In this document: positions 29,947-37,974 of the stretch, one piece after another
Layout: every line of letters begins with the position of its first letter
Position numbering within the stretch: position 1 is the first letter of the stretch
DNA from: Minisyncoccota bacterium
GTDB taxonomy: Bacteria > Patescibacteriota > Minisyncoccia > UBA6257 > 2-01-FULL-56-20
Reading direction: 5' to 3'
Assembly (NCBI GenBank): GCA_031291905.1
Contig: JARLIC010000137.1
Span: 55,134 to 119,133 of the forward strand
Length of the DNA: 64,000 bases
Made by a program: the position numbers and the translations under genes
Notes under the pieces: model-generated
Told to the model about the DNA's origin: nothing
Seen by the model: only the letters and a program-made list of their open reading frames with translations
Database searches by the model: none

Positions 29947-32480
29947 GCTACCTCTATGTCCGTGTCATGCCACGAGTCGGGCCACCAGCGGGGGTCTTGC
30001 CAATCTTGCTGGGCGGCTCGATCTTTTTCGATCTTCTCCAGCCACGCCCGCTCCAGCCGTTCGCGTTCCATGCGTTCGCGTTCTTCGGGGGGGATGGCGG
30101 CTGGGCCACGCTTCTGGACTTCAAGAGAGGCGTAGGCGAGCACGTCGACTGTGTCGTCGTGGGCACCGTTAGGAAAGGTCATCAACTCGGTTTCGAGGTT
30201 GTCGAGTTCCGGGTGATGCTTGGGAAACCAAATCTGACCGGCTTCCATGCGTATCTGGGCGTCTACGCTTCGGGCTATTTTATCGACGTTCCCGGTCTTG
30301 AGCGACTGGATCGTCAAGCCTTGCTTTCGAGCCGCTTTAATGACTAGGTTTTGCGCTGCAACATCTTCGATTCCACAATACGACGCCTTGTGCTTGTCCA
30401 TCATCGCACGAATAGACGGGACGAGCTTATCGCCGGTCATCTGTTCGCGATGCATGTCAAGAAGAATCAGGTCGCTGTCCGGCGTCACAGCCCACGCGCC
30501 GATGCATGTGTAGTCCGCACTGGTTCTTGTAGAAAATGCGAGGTCTACCGCCAGGAAAATTCGGCAGTGATCGAGGCTGAATGATCGTGTTTCAAGCCTG
30601 ATGTAGTTTTCGTGCCGATCATAGTATTTGAAATCTGATCGCCGAAATAATCCACCACCCTCGGGGGAGGGGCGTTGCTGATACACAGAATTAAAAAGAT
30701 GTTTTTGGGTTGCTTTGACACGAAGCAGGTATTCTTCGTTGAAGTGCTCGGGCCAGAGGGCTTCGCCTCGCTTGCGTCCCATCGGATCGTTATCTTCGGC
30801 CAAAGCCGGAAGATTATAGACGACCCATTCCTCGCCCGTCTCTTTCGCTCGATCCAGGATCTTGCCGACCATGTCGGCTTCATGCCACCTCTGCATGACG
30901 ACGACGATCGACCCACCGGGCTCAAGCCGCGTGTACGCGGTTCCGACGTACCAGTTCCAAGCCTTCTCGCGAAGCGTCTCGCTGAACGCATCCTCTTGCT
31001 TCTGGACGTCGTCAAGCACAAGTAGGTGCGCTCCCTTCCCGAGCAACGCGCCCCCCATGCCGACGGTCTGCATTCCGCCGCTGTGGCCCTTGAGCATCCA
31101 GCGATCGGCGGCCTTGCTATCCTGGCGGATCTTGACTCCGAAGTATTTCTCGCCGTCCTCTTCGATCAGGTCGCGTACCTTGCGTCCCCACTCGGAAGCG
31201 AACTCAGCCTCATACGACGCCAGGATCACTTTCTTGTCCGGGTTCCTCCCCAGATACCACGCCGGGAAGTACATCGACGTCATTGTGCTATTGCACGTCG
31301 GAATCATCGAGCGGCCACACAAAAACATGTGGCTCGGTGAGTCGACTTCGATGCAAACAGTGTCGCCGGTTCCGACGTACGTGGCGCCGATGTATCGGTT
31401 CGGCTGCTTAACGCCGTCGCGACATCGCGGCGACTTCCGAGGCGACTTGCAGGCCCCTGCTTTATAGAACATGACGCGGAATTTGGGTCCGCAATCTTTT
31501 CCATAAAGCGTAGCTCTTCCAAGTATCAGGCTCGCCTTGGTTCCGAGTGAACGAACGAGTTCAAGGCAGCCTTCAGCCAATGCTAGGTCTGTCGAGCAAA
31601 ACTCGACCTGGCCATCCGGAGCGACATGGCCATCCGTGTCGCAAAGCCCACGAAGCAACTCAAACCTTTGGCTCTCGCTCGCTCGCAGGTATTGGTTCGG
31701 GACATGCTTGTTCTTCAGCAGGCCGAGTTCGCGAAGCTTTCCGCCAAGGCCCATGACCCCAAATACGTTTTCGACCGACCGATCTCTCGTCTCGTAGCCG
31801 AGCCGCGAAAGTTCTTCCTTGAACCACTCAGTATCCAGGCCGTTGCACGTGATGCCGCAGTTCTCGGAGCAGCCGTTTCCAAGCCAAACACCGAGGACGT
31901 ACGGGTCGATCGGCAAGTCGGCATCGGGAAGCTGAAGTGCCCCCTGCTTGCGGACCATAAGCCTCTTGTTTCGAGGCTTCGAGAGATAGGCGGTGTCTTT
32001 GACGTGGAATATATCGCGAGTCTTCGCCTTGCTGACGACCCACTCGTGATTTTGGTCGGCGAAGATTTCATCGCCGTCGTCGGTTGTTACTCGGTAGATC
32101 GGGCGGTTCTTCCAGACGGGAGACTTTGCCACAACGTTACAGGGCTGACCGTCTTCATTAAAGACCTGATCGCCCGGCTTCAGTTCCCCTATCGTCGTCC
32201 AGCCGGAAGGCGTCGGGATCGGGGTGCTCAGGGCTAAGGCTTTCCCGTGCCTCGGTGGCACCGTCACAATTAATCGTTTGATCCGGCCCTCCGCCACATC
32301 CATCATCTTCTGCGTCAAGAAGAGAAGATGTTTCGCCGGCTTCCACTGAAATTCGCTCGAAAGATGTGCATAGTGCGCGGGGCTCAGGTTCGCTATATGC
32401 TTCTCTAGGCTGAATCGCTCCTGCGAGTTGAGTGAGGCCGCCAAGGAGCGTAAGGACTCGATCTGTTGCGGCGTCTCCAT
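29943..32480 (-). CDS. terL: Large terminase subunit interrupted by an intein
   Basis: ATG 32480 gives 845 residues; TTG 32492 would add four. The extein carries Walker A PPRHGK|ST, split by the intein, Walker B HLLVLDDVQ, the ATPase coupling string VVVMQRWHEADM, and the nuclease acids in FLAVDLAFSTRTSADYT, CGIEDVAAQN and GAHDDTVDVLAYA. After splicing the protein is about 528 residues, normal for TerL. It powers DNA packaging through the portal and cuts the concatemer. It overlaps the small subunit gene by 323 bases. Confidence 0.88.
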   Translation of the reverse strand: METPQQIESLRSLAASLNSQERFSLEKHIANLSPAHYAHLSSEFQWKPAKHLLFLTQKMMDVAEGRIKRLIVTVPPRHGKALALSTPIPTPSGWTTIGELKPGDQVFNEDGQPCNVVAKSPVWKNRPIYRVTTDDGDEIFADQNHEWVVSKAKTRDIFHVKDTAYLSKPRNKRLMVRKQGALQLPDADLPIDPYVLGVWLGNGCSENCGITCNGLDTEWFKEELSRLGYETRDRSVENVFGVMGLGGKLRELGLLKNKHVPNQYLRASESQRFELLRGLCDTDGHVAPDGQVEFCSTDLALAEGCLELVRSLGTKASLILGRATLYGKDCGPKFRVMFYKAGACKSPRKSPRCRDGVKQPNRYIGATYVGTGDTVCIEVDSPSHMFLCGRSMIPTCNSTMTSMYFPAWYLGRNPDKKVILASYEAEFASEWGRKVRDLIEEDGEKYFGVKIRQDSKAADRWMLKGHSGGMQTVGMGGALLGKGAHLLVLDDVQKQEDAFSETLREKAWNWYVGTAYTRLEPGGSIVVVMQRWHEADMVGKILDRAKETGEEWVVYNLPALAEDNDPMGRKRGEALWPEHFNEEYLLRVKATQKHLFNSVYQQRPSPEGGGLFRRSDFKYYDRHENYIRLETRSFSLDHCRIFLAVDLAFSTRTSADYTCIGAWAVTPDSDLILLDMHREQMTGDKLVPSIRAMMDKHKASYCGIEDVAAQNLVIKAARKQGLTIQSLKTGNVDKIARSVDAQIRMEAGQIWFPKHHPELDNLETELMTFPNGAHDDTVDVLAYASLEVQKRGPAAIPPEERERMERERLERAWLEKIEKDRAAQQDWQDPRWWPDSWHDTDIEVA
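31290..32240 (-). mobile_element. Class 3-type intein with LAGLIDADG domain in TerL
   Basis: The intein is 317 residues, from Ala1 (ALALSTPIPTPSGWTTIGEL) to Asn317 (MIPTCN), followed by Ser+1. It lacks the usual Cys/Ser at position 1 but has Trp67 (block B, NHEWVV), Cys296 (block F, TVCIEVD) and Thr315 (block G, PTCN), the WCT triad of class 3 inteins. A two-motif LAGLIDADG endonuclease is present: YVLGVWLGNG and LRGLCDTDG. The first motif has Asn122 in place of the catalytic Asp, so homing activity may be lost. Insertion is between Lys and Ser of Walker A. Confidence 0.85.
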
Positions 32481-32973
32481 TGAGGTGATCAATCTCGATC
32501 CTCTGCACGAACATCCCGTGGTACTTGGCGAGTTTGTCCATCGCCTCGGCCGCGTCGTGGAACTTGACCTCGATCGCGCCGCTCGGGTGGATCTTGAGAT
32601 CCTTGATCAGGTTGCCCTTCTTGAGCTTCTTGACCTTCTTCAGGTCCAGCACAGGCTTCTCGATCGGCTCGCCGCTGGAGTCGAGCTTGACGTTGCCTCT
32701 GGCGTCCACGTCTTCAACGAACTCGACGAACTCCATCACGTCCAGTGAGGCGATCGTCGACAGTCGTGCCAGAACCTCGGCGACCGGCATCGCCCCGGAT
32801 TCTTCGAGCTTCTGTTCGAGGTATCCGCTGATCACCCTGCTTTTGAGTAGTTGAAAGGCGGCCGACTCAGGATTCGCGTACCCCGCCATCTTCGCGGCTT
32901 TGACCGCGTTGTCTTTGGCGTCGCCAAGGTAGTAGTGGACGAACAGACGTTGGCGGTGGTTGAGCGTCGACAT
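32158..32973 (-). CDS. terS: Small terminase subunit
   Basis: The 271-residue product begins LNHRQRLFVHYYLGDAKDNA, VKAAKMAGYANPESAAFQLL, the Terminase_2-type DNA-binding HTH. Residues 60-160 form the oligomerisation region, with a KKVKKLKKGNLIKDLKI strand and AAEAMDKLAKYHGMF helix. The last 110 residues overlap TerL in the -1 frame, and the final 27 lie inside the intein; they are acidic and low in complexity. It recognises the packaging start site. No strong ribosome site precedes ATG 32973. Confidence 0.78.
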   Translation of the reverse strand: MSTLNHRQRLFVHYYLGDAKDNAVKAAKMAGYANPESAAFQLLKSRVISGYLEQKLEESGAMPVAEVLARLSTIASLDVMEFVEFVEDVDARGNVKLDSSGEPIEKPVLDLKKVKKLKKGNLIKDLKIHPSGAIEVKFHDAAEAMDKLAKYHGMFVQRIEIDHLNGDAATDRVLTLLGGLTQLAGAIQPREAYSEPEPRALCTSFERISVEAGETSSLLDAEDDGCGGGPDQTINCDGATEARESLSPEHPDPDAFRLDDDRGTEAGRSGL

Positions 32974-32980
32974 GGGCGGT

Positions 32981-33205
32981 TCAGCGGGAGTGCGTGGGGA
33001 GCAGGATGTGGCCTACCAGGGTTCCCAAAGCGAAAACCGCCACGACGAACGTCACGGGGTAATCGGCGAACAGGCGAGCGGCGACCCGAGAATACGTGGC
33101 GTGAACGCCGAACGTCTTCATCAGCCAAACGTCGGACGCGATGATGAACAACGCGACCGCGACCATCAGGGCCAACGTCAGCCATTGCCGTTGAACATCG
33201 TCCAT
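32981..33205 (-). CDS. Small two-TM membrane protein
   Basis: The 74-residue product has two clear membrane spans: LTLALMVAVALFIIASDVWL and YPVTFVVAVFALGTLVGHIL, with short polar ends (MDDVQRQW and LPTHSR). It lies between TerS and other membrane genes. Two-span proteins of this size near lysis genes are often holins or antiholins. Confidence 0.55.
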   Translation of the reverse strand: MDDVQRQWLTLALMVAVALFIIASDVWLMKTFGVHATYSRVAARLFADYPVTFVVAVFALGTLVGHILLPTHSR

Positions 33206-33221
33206 CGCGTCGCCCCGCGAA

Positions 33222-33620
33222 TCAAAGCGTGATATTGATGATGTCCGGCAGGTTGCATTTCTTACCGGGGTCGGCCGGAACGGGGCAGACGTGCATCGCC
33301 AGCCGCTTCTTGAGCAGTTCGTAATTTCCGGTGACTTCCGACAATCTCAGGTCCGTGGCGACGATCTTGTCATTGGCGAGTTTGAGCTTTCCAAGGCAGT
33401 CGTCGACTTCAGCCTCCGACTTGTCGAGCCGCTTAAGGATCGTCTCGAATCGCTGATCGTTCGCCGCACGGTAGATCGCCCACCCGAGGCCCACCACGCC
33501 CAACGCCGCGCCGATGGCGATCGGAAAGAAATCGTCCTGAGCCGCCGCCCATGACACGGACGCGATCGAGGCGAGTACGCCCGTAACCAATGCGTTTCCG
33601 CTCGAAACACCGTGCAACAT
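33222..33620 (-). CDS. Membrane-anchored coiled-coil protein (spanin-like)
   Basis: ATG 33620 is chosen because GAGGGG lies six bases upstream, giving 132 residues. Two hydrophobic segments (residues 10-30 and 36-56) are followed by a charged coiled coil (RFETILKRLDKSEAEVDDCL through LRLSEVTGNYELLKKRL) and a Cys-containing tail (HVCPVPADPGKKC). An N-terminal anchor with a periplasmic coiled coil fits an inner-membrane spanin, but other roles are possible. Confidence 0.5.
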   Translation of the reverse strand: MLHGVSSGNALVTGVLASIASVSWAAAQDDFFPIAIGAALGVVGLGWAIYRAANDQRFETILKRLDKSEAEVDDCLGKLKLANDKIVATDLRLSEVTGNYELLKKRLAMHVCPVPADPGKKCNLPDIINITL

Positions 33621-33622
33621 GA

Positions 33623-33811
33623 TCATCCCCTCGATCGACGCCAAATCACCCGTGCCGCCTTGTAGACGGCCGACGCGAGGAGACCGATCCAAACCGCCGC
33701 CCAGAACACGCGAGCATCAAGGAAGGGCCGATCCTCCATGTCGATCGCGGGCATGAACCAGGCGATGGCGAACATGGCGGCGACCCACAACAGGATGCCT
33801 AGTTGCCCCAC
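33623..33811 (-). CDS. Small membrane protein, GTG start
   Basis: GTG 33811 lies within the end of the preceding gene and opens a 62-residue product with two hydrophobic spans, GILLWVAAMFAIAWFMPAID and FWAAVWIGLLASAVYKAAR, ending RVIWRRSRG. The upstream in-frame extension is antisense-like low complexity and was not used. It is a candidate holin. Its stop lies three bases before the next start. Confidence 0.5.
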   Translation of the reverse strand: MGQLGILLWVAAMFAIAWFMPAIDMEDRPFLDARVFWAAVWIGLLASAVYKAARVIWRRSRG

Positions 33812-34026
33812 TTTTCCGCTTCCGGCTTGGGGGCTTGCAGCGATGCACGATCGGCTCGCCACGCACTGGTCAGCGTGATCGCCGGATGGTCGCGGGGCAA
33901 CTTGTCCTGAAGGCTCTGAAGGAAGGTCGTCACGACCGTTCCAAGCTTGGCCCAATCCGATGCGGGGATGTTGGACACCGCCATGACGGCGATCTTGAAG
34001 GCGAATTTCGCGAGCGTGAGCCACAT
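33799..34026 (-). CDS. Small protein of the lysis block, unknown
   Basis: AAGGAGG seven bases before ATG 34026 is among the strongest ribosome sites here. The 75-residue product starts with a hydrophobic helix (LTLAKFAFKIAVMAVSNIPA) and continues with an amphipathic helix (LGTVVTTFLQSLQDKLP) and polar tail. It may associate with membranes. Confidence 0.55.
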   Translation of the reverse strand: MWLTLAKFAFKIAVMAVSNIPASDWAKLGTVVTTFLQSLQDKLPRDHPAITLTSAWRADRASLQAPKPEAEKWGN

Positions 34027-34138
34027 TGCCGGGCCTCCTTGAATCCTTGGAGTGGAGCAAACGAAAGCAGCCGGGCCTGGCGTCTCACGACGGTTGGCCC
34101 GGCGCTGCCCGACGATCGAAATCGGCGGGGGATATGAA

Positions 34139-34441
34139 TCAGGGGGTCGGTGCGGAAGCCGGGGGATTGACGTCGAGCACGGCCGCGTCGATCTTGGCCT
34201 TCAGGGCGTCACCCTTGGCTTCGATGGCGGCGACTTCGGCGGGGTCGGCGACCTTGGACTTCAGATCGGCGATTTCGGTGACGAGGGTCGTCACGCTGGC
34301 CTGAAACTCGGCGAGCTTCGCGGTGAACGAGGCGTCGAGAGCGTCGATCTTGCTGTCGATATTGCTGAACAAGGCCATGATCATATTCTCCAGGGCGGGA
34401 CTAAGGGCAACGGTATGAACGATATTAATTGTGAGCGGCAT
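34139..34441 (-). CDS. Small coiled-coil protein
   Basis: The 100-residue product has GAGG five bases before ATG 34441. A heptad-rich central region (IDSKIDALDASFTAKLAEFQ, LVTEIADLKSKVADPAEVAA) predicts a coiled coil, with a Pro/Ala-rich end. Similar small coiled coils accompany lysis or virion genes in phages; the role here is unknown. Confidence 0.55.
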   Translation of the reverse strand: MPLTINIVHTVALSPALENMIMALFSNIDSKIDALDASFTAKLAEFQASVTTLVTEIADLKSKVADPAEVAAIEAKGDALKAKIDAAVLDVNPPASAPTP

Positions 34442-34448
34442 GGCGTCC

Positions 34449-35264
34449 TCAGATTGCGAGGGCGATGGGCGGCGTGTCGGCGTCGGATGGATCTTCGATC
34501 ACGGCCTTGATCGTGTAGGCTTCTTGGTAGCCGGTCGCGTTCCAGTGATCTTCCTTGTACCAGCCGAAGCCGTTCTGGCCCCACGCACGACTCCACGACC
34601 CGCAATGCCTCAACGCCGGCTTCCCGTTCCGCAGCGTCTTCTTGCCGCCCGCGATCAGGATGGCGTGATTTCCCGGACCGCGATCGACGCCCATGCAGCC
34701 TTCGGAATCGAGGTTGCTGTACGTGTTGCCGACCTGGATGGCCAGGATCACCGCACGACGACGGCCGCCGGCCTCACTCTGGACCTCTTCCCAGCTATTA
34801 AGCTGCTGGTCGATCTCGAAGCGGAATCGGAGGGCGTTCGCGACAGCTTTTGCCGAGAAGCTTCGCGGATTGGCAAGTGACGCGGGGATCTGGCCGACCT
34901 CGCAAATGCCGACCTTGGCGATCTGGGCCGCCGCGTCCAAGATGCTGGTCCCGACGTTCCAGCCGCCGGTCGCGACCGAGTAGGAGTACAACGGCTCAAG
35001 CTGGGCGTGCGGTTGCCCCGACTGGAGCCGGGCGAACATGAGACCCTGTGTCGAGCTGTAGTGCGTGCAGCCGTTGTAGCCGTTCTGGTCGAGCACCTTC
35101 AATTGGCTCGGCCAGTGATCCCAATCGGGGATCTCCGACGCTGGAATCACGCTGGACGCCATGCGCGGGATGGCGGATCGCAGGATCTCGGAACTGCGAG
35201 GCAGGCCAAGCAGAAACTTTTGTCCGCTGGGGGTGACGTGGCTACCGGAAGCGTATTGCGACAT
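34449..35264 (-). CDS. Papain-like (C1A) cysteine peptidase
   Basis: The 271-residue product shows the papain order. VLDQNGYNGCTHYSSTQGLM (about residues 57-76) supplies the oxyanion Gln and catalytic Cys; GVDRGPGNHAILIAGGKK supplies the His; HCGSWSRAWGQNGFGW matches the (N)SWG..WG region, but the usual Asn is Gly. There is no signal peptide or prodomain. Lying among small membrane proteins, it may be a lytic enzyme acting on peptide cross-links or envelope protein, or a processing protease. The missing Asn could lower activity. Confidence 0.7.
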   Translation of the reverse strand: MSQYASGSHVTPSGQKFLLGLPRSSEILRSAIPRMASSVIPASEIPDWDHWPSQLKVLDQNGYNGCTHYSSTQGLMFARLQSGQPHAQLEPLYSYSVATGGWNVGTSILDAAAQIAKVGICEVGQIPASLANPRSFSAKAVANALRFRFEIDQQLNSWEEVQSEAGGRRRAVILAIQVGNTYSNLDSEGCMGVDRGPGNHAILIAGGKKTLRNGKPALRHCGSWSRAWGQNGFGWYKEDHWNATGYQEAYTIKAVIEDPSDADTPPIALAI

Positions 35265-35851
35265 CACTGGCCCCTCAACGTCTTGATCTTGGCCATCACG
35301 TCGTCGAACGATTCGGGATTCGACACGTCGATCACCGGGGCCGGTGGCGCCGGCTCAGCGTCGTACTTCACGCCGGTCGCGGCCTCCTGAACGACTAAAA
35401 CGGCCCGCGACGAAGCGTAACCGTCCATTTTCCTGGCCTTCAGCTCCGGGCTGCTCGCCCCGTAAGCCCTCCAGTGGCAGTCCAGGCCCTTCCAGTCCGT
35501 GCCGACCGCCGCATCGCGGATCGCGGACGACTTCACCGTCGCGTCGTCCGGCTCGATGAAGGACAGAGTCAACGTCCTGTCGTGCTTGACGGGAGCCGGG
35601 ACTGGTGCGGGGGACGGATCGGGCTTGGGTGCGGGAGAGGGGGCAGGCCCTGGAATCGGTGCGGGAATCGGAACCGGCGCCGGAATGGGAGTAGGGGCCG
35701 GGCCGTGGCCGAACATGGCGGCGCCGATCGCGATCCCCATGACCAGCGTCTTGACCTGATCGTACACCCACGCACCAGCGCCCATCGCCGCGCCTTCAAC
35801 CTGAACCAACGCCTGATAGGCGGGAGTCTGGGCGGCTGCGGGGTCTGGCAT
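35264..35851 (-). CDS. Membrane protein with long Pro/Ala linker
   Basis: From ATG 35851 the 195-residue product has a helical hydrophobic segment (TLVMGIAIGAAMFGHGP), a long Pro-Ala/Ile repeat linker (PTPIPAPVPIPAPIPGPAPS), and a globular C-terminal domain (LTLSFIEPDDATVKSSAIRD, WRAYGASSPELKARKMDGYA). The build resembles envelope-spanning anchors. Its stop overlaps the peptidase start, so the two are probably co-translated. Confidence 0.6.
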   Translation of the reverse strand: MPDPAAAQTPAYQALVQVEGAAMGAGAWVYDQVKTLVMGIAIGAAMFGHGPAPTPIPAPVPIPAPIPGPAPSPAPKPDPSPAPVPAPVKHDRTLTLSFIEPDDATVKSSAIRDAAVGTDWKGLDCHWRAYGASSPELKARKMDGYASSRAVLVVQEAATGVKYDAEPAPPAPVIDVSNPESFDDVMAKIKTLRGQ

Positions 35852-35990
35852 GGGAAGCCCTTTGGAAAAGAAGGGACGTGGAGCAGGCAACGCCGACATT
35901 CGTTCGCCGGTTTTGGTTATCCCGGATCGGATTACGGATGCACGGGGCCTTTAGGGTTCAGCGTCGGAACGCCGGCGCTGCCTGCCCTGA

Positions 35991-36392
35991 TCAGGCGGAT
36001 TGAGACGCACGCCGTTCGCGGCGGGTCTGATTCGACTTGGCGGGAGATGGGGCGGGAGTGGGCGATTCGGCTGACGCCGCCTTGGGCTCGGGTTTTGGGT
36101 CCGTAAGCGGGTCGCGTTGGAGAATTCCAAGATGGTCGACGCCCGATTTATGGCACACGGCACATGTGCAGAGCGATCCTCTTGGAATCTCAGAGACCCC
36201 GGTTCCCCGGCACCGTCCGCAAGTTGCGTGATCCACGAACCCCGTGGACCGACATGACTTACACGGATGCACATCTTTACATGTGAGTTGAGAGTAAGGC
36301 TTTGAGGATGCGCCGAACATCAGGACGAGTTCCGGACCCTCGACTCGCGGCAACGGCGGAGTCCAGTCTGCCCAAATATTCTTCCGTGACAT
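35991..36392 (-). CDS. DnaJ-type zinc-finger protein
   Basis: Residues 40-90 carry four Cys pairs, CKSCRSTGFVDHATCGRCRG and LCTCAVCHKSG, spaced like the CxxCxGxG zinc domain of DnaJ, without a J domain. The tail is Pro/Ala/Lys-rich. The 5' third overlaps the HTH gene by 116 bases, so the true start may be Met25 (36320) or a GTG at 36272. It could bind unfolded protein or nucleic acid. Confidence 0.55.
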   Translation of the reverse strand: MSRKNIWADWTPPLPRVEGPELVLMFGASSKPYSQLTCKDVHPCKSCRSTGFVDHATCGRCRGTGVSEIPRGSLCTCAVCHKSGVDHLGILQRDPLTDPKPEPKAASAESPTPAPSPAKSNQTRRERRASQSA

Positions 36393-36606
36393 GCCGGTTC
36401 TTCACCTTTTCTGGCATCTGCTTGAGGTAGTCGGAAATAACCGTGAAATCAACCTCGAAGCATTCGGCGATATCCCTGAGAGGGATACCCGCCCGGTGCA
36501 GGTCGCTCCAGATCAGGACCGTGGCTCGAATCTCATTGAGTTTGCCGGCAGGTTCGTCTTTATGCGGAGGCTCTATCTGGATTCCGCGTTCGTCGACCCA
36601 ACTCAT
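36277..36606 (-). CDS. Helix-turn-helix protein
   Basis: ATG 36606 is favoured over TTG 36627 because AAAGG lies upstream. In the 109-residue product, AGIPLRDIAECFEVDFTVIS followed by DYLKQMPEKVK reads as a helix-turn-helix of the resolvase/sigma-4 kind. A second helical stretch (RPDVRRILKALLS) ends the protein. It is a candidate transcription regulator of the early block. Confidence 0.6.
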   Translation of the reverse strand: MSWVDERGIQIEPPHKDEPAGKLNEIRATVLIWSDLHRAGIPLRDIAECFEVDFTVISDYLKQMPEKVKNRHVTEEYLGRLDSAVAASRGSGTRPDVRRILKALLSTHM

Positions 36607-36660
36607 GCAGACGAGCCCTTTCGACAATACCTGTCTCTCTACTAATAGAAATTTGTCTTG

Positions 36661-36903
36661 CTATTTCTCTTGTTTGCCAAACATAATTTCGCATAACTCC
36701 TTTATTGTCTTCCACTTACGCATAGGATAATCTTGTTGGGTGTTTGATTTTGGGTTATCGTTCGCTGCTATAAACAGTCGTGCGGCAGCGTTTATCGCGA
36801 TACGGTAATCCGCCGAGTCGTTGTCTCCTTCTTTGGACAACTCTTCAACGCGAGCCATTGCTTCGGCATAGTTCTCGAACTTGGGTCTTTTCGGTTTCGC
36901 CAT
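36661..36903 (-). CDS. Small helical protein, unknown
   Basis: ATG 36903 has GAGG five bases upstream, giving 80 residues. The sequence is basic at the start (MAKPKRPKFENYAEAMARVE) and helical (YRIAINAAARLFIAANDNP). DNA here is distinctly more AT-rich than its neighbours, which hints at separate origin. Confidence 0.55.
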   Translation of the reverse strand: MAKPKRPKFENYAEAMARVEELSKEGDNDSADYRIAINAAARLFIAANDNPKSNTQQDYPMRKWKTIKELCEIMFGKQEK

Positions 36904-36944
36904 TGCAACCTCATCGTTGTTAGTTATCTGGGATAACTTCGTGA

Positions 36945-37268
36945 TCACCGCGGTAATGCGTTCCAGTTACGGATCGCGATCCGCACTGAATCACCTTTGG
37001 AGCCTCGCATATAGCAGTTCGGGCAATGAACTTGCCAGAAACCAAAGTTCACGAAACAAGCTAGTCTGCCGTTGCCCCAAGTCCCATCGCAACCGCACCC
37101 AGGGCAAGGATCGATCGACGGCACTTCGGATTTGACAGCCTTAACATGGACGTTGATCGCTGCCATCCGTTCGTTGAACGCCCGGCCGTGCTTTTTCTTG
37201 CCCTCCGCATCGAGGGACTTGAACCACGCCTTGAGTTCCTTGGGCGAGTTAATGTCGGCGGGGATCAT
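36945..37268 (-). CDS. Lar-like zinc protein (restriction alleviation family)
   Basis: From ATG 37268 (GAGG five bases upstream) the 107-residue product ends in PCPGCGCDGTWGNGRLACFV, VHCPNCYMRGSKGDSVRIAI and RNWN. That is the CPxCG ... CxxC ... AIxxWN plan of Lar-type proteins, named for easing type I restriction. The first 60 residues are charged and helical. Related proteins occur at 52096 and 56697 here. Confidence 0.65.
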   Translation of the reverse strand: MIPADINSPKELKAWFKSLDAEGKKKHGRAFNERMAAINVHVKAVKSEVPSIDPCPGCGCDGTWGNGRLACFVNFGFWQVHCPNCYMRGSKGDSVRIAIRNWNALPR

Positions 37269-37284
37269 CTCAACCTCATTGTTG

Positions 37285-37605
37285 TCAGACAAGTCGACTC
37301 AAAAGCCTGTCGGCAACCGGAAACCCCCGCCTATCGACTATCGCATCGTACGCAACGTCATAGAATTTCGTTCGCCGCTCCAACTTTTCCTTTGCGGCGT
37401 AGGTTATGCACAAACACCCTCTGAGCAGATACGAAGGCGTTTTAGAGACATCAAGATTGTCCAGGATCGAATCGATGATCTTGAACTCGCCTTCGTGGCA
37501 CAATCGATCGATCGCATTGAAAACATGATCGGTCGCCCCCTGACTATTGTCGATCGCCGTTAATGCGTATAGGTCTTCAAGGAACTCTGTAACATCGAAA
37601 TCCAT
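37285..37605 (-). CDS. Small helical protein of a phage family of unknown role
   Basis: ATG 37605 follows GGAGGG closely, giving 106 residues (MDFDVTEFLEDLYALTAIDN). The remainder is all-helical (HVFNAIDRLCHEGEFKIIDS, YLLRGCLCITYAAKEKLERR). Proteins of this length and helical pattern, ending in a KLxxRxxFYD string, occur in phages and bacteria without known function. Confidence 0.55.
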   Translation of the reverse strand: MDFDVTEFLEDLYALTAIDNSQGATDHVFNAIDRLCHEGEFKIIDSILDNLDVSKTPSYLLRGCLCITYAAKEKLERRTKFYDVAYDAIVDRRGFPVADRLLSRLV

Positions 37606-37668
37606 CATCCCTCCTAAATAGGATACGACGCCGCGAACGAGTGCTCGCGACGCCGCTGTGATCACTGC

Positions 37669-37974
37669 TTACTCAGTTCGCTCGATCGCCGCTATCGCCC
37701 ACATCAGACATTGCTCAAGATTCGTCAGCGCCGATGACTGCTCACGCGACGCGGATGAGTGGTCGACGATGGACAAGGCGAGATTCTTGGCATCGTCCCG
37801 AAGTAACGCGAGAGGGATAACCTTGTCAGCCCGAACAGTGAGCTTTGCGGCGAACCGCTTCTCGACTTCTTCGCGGAATCGCTCGGCGCGAGTCTTTCCG
37901 TCATCGATATGAACAGCGTAGATGGGTGGCGGGTTATCTCTCACCGAACTTGGAGCCGGGTACACAGGGTTCAT
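37669..37974 (-). CDS. Acb2/Tad1 hairpin-like anti-CBASS protein
   Basis: The 101-residue product ends with RDDAKNLALSIVDHSSASRE, QSSALTNLEQCLMWAIAAIE. This matches the helical-hairpin signature of Acb2-type proteins (T4 Vs.4 relatives): Ala-Lys-x-Leu-Ala, SREQS, AlTxLEe.xmWA.AAI.R. Acb2 hexamers sequester cyclic nucleotides and block CBASS. The N-terminal 40 residues are less conserved. It overlaps the SSB stop through TGATG with GGAG seven bases upstream, so it is made with early replication proteins. Confidence 0.78.
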   Translation of the reverse strand: MNPVYPAPSSVRDNPPPIYAVHIDDGKTRAERFREEVEKRFAAKLTVRADKVIPLALLRDDAKNLALSIVDHSSASREQSSALTNLEQCLMWAIAAIERTE

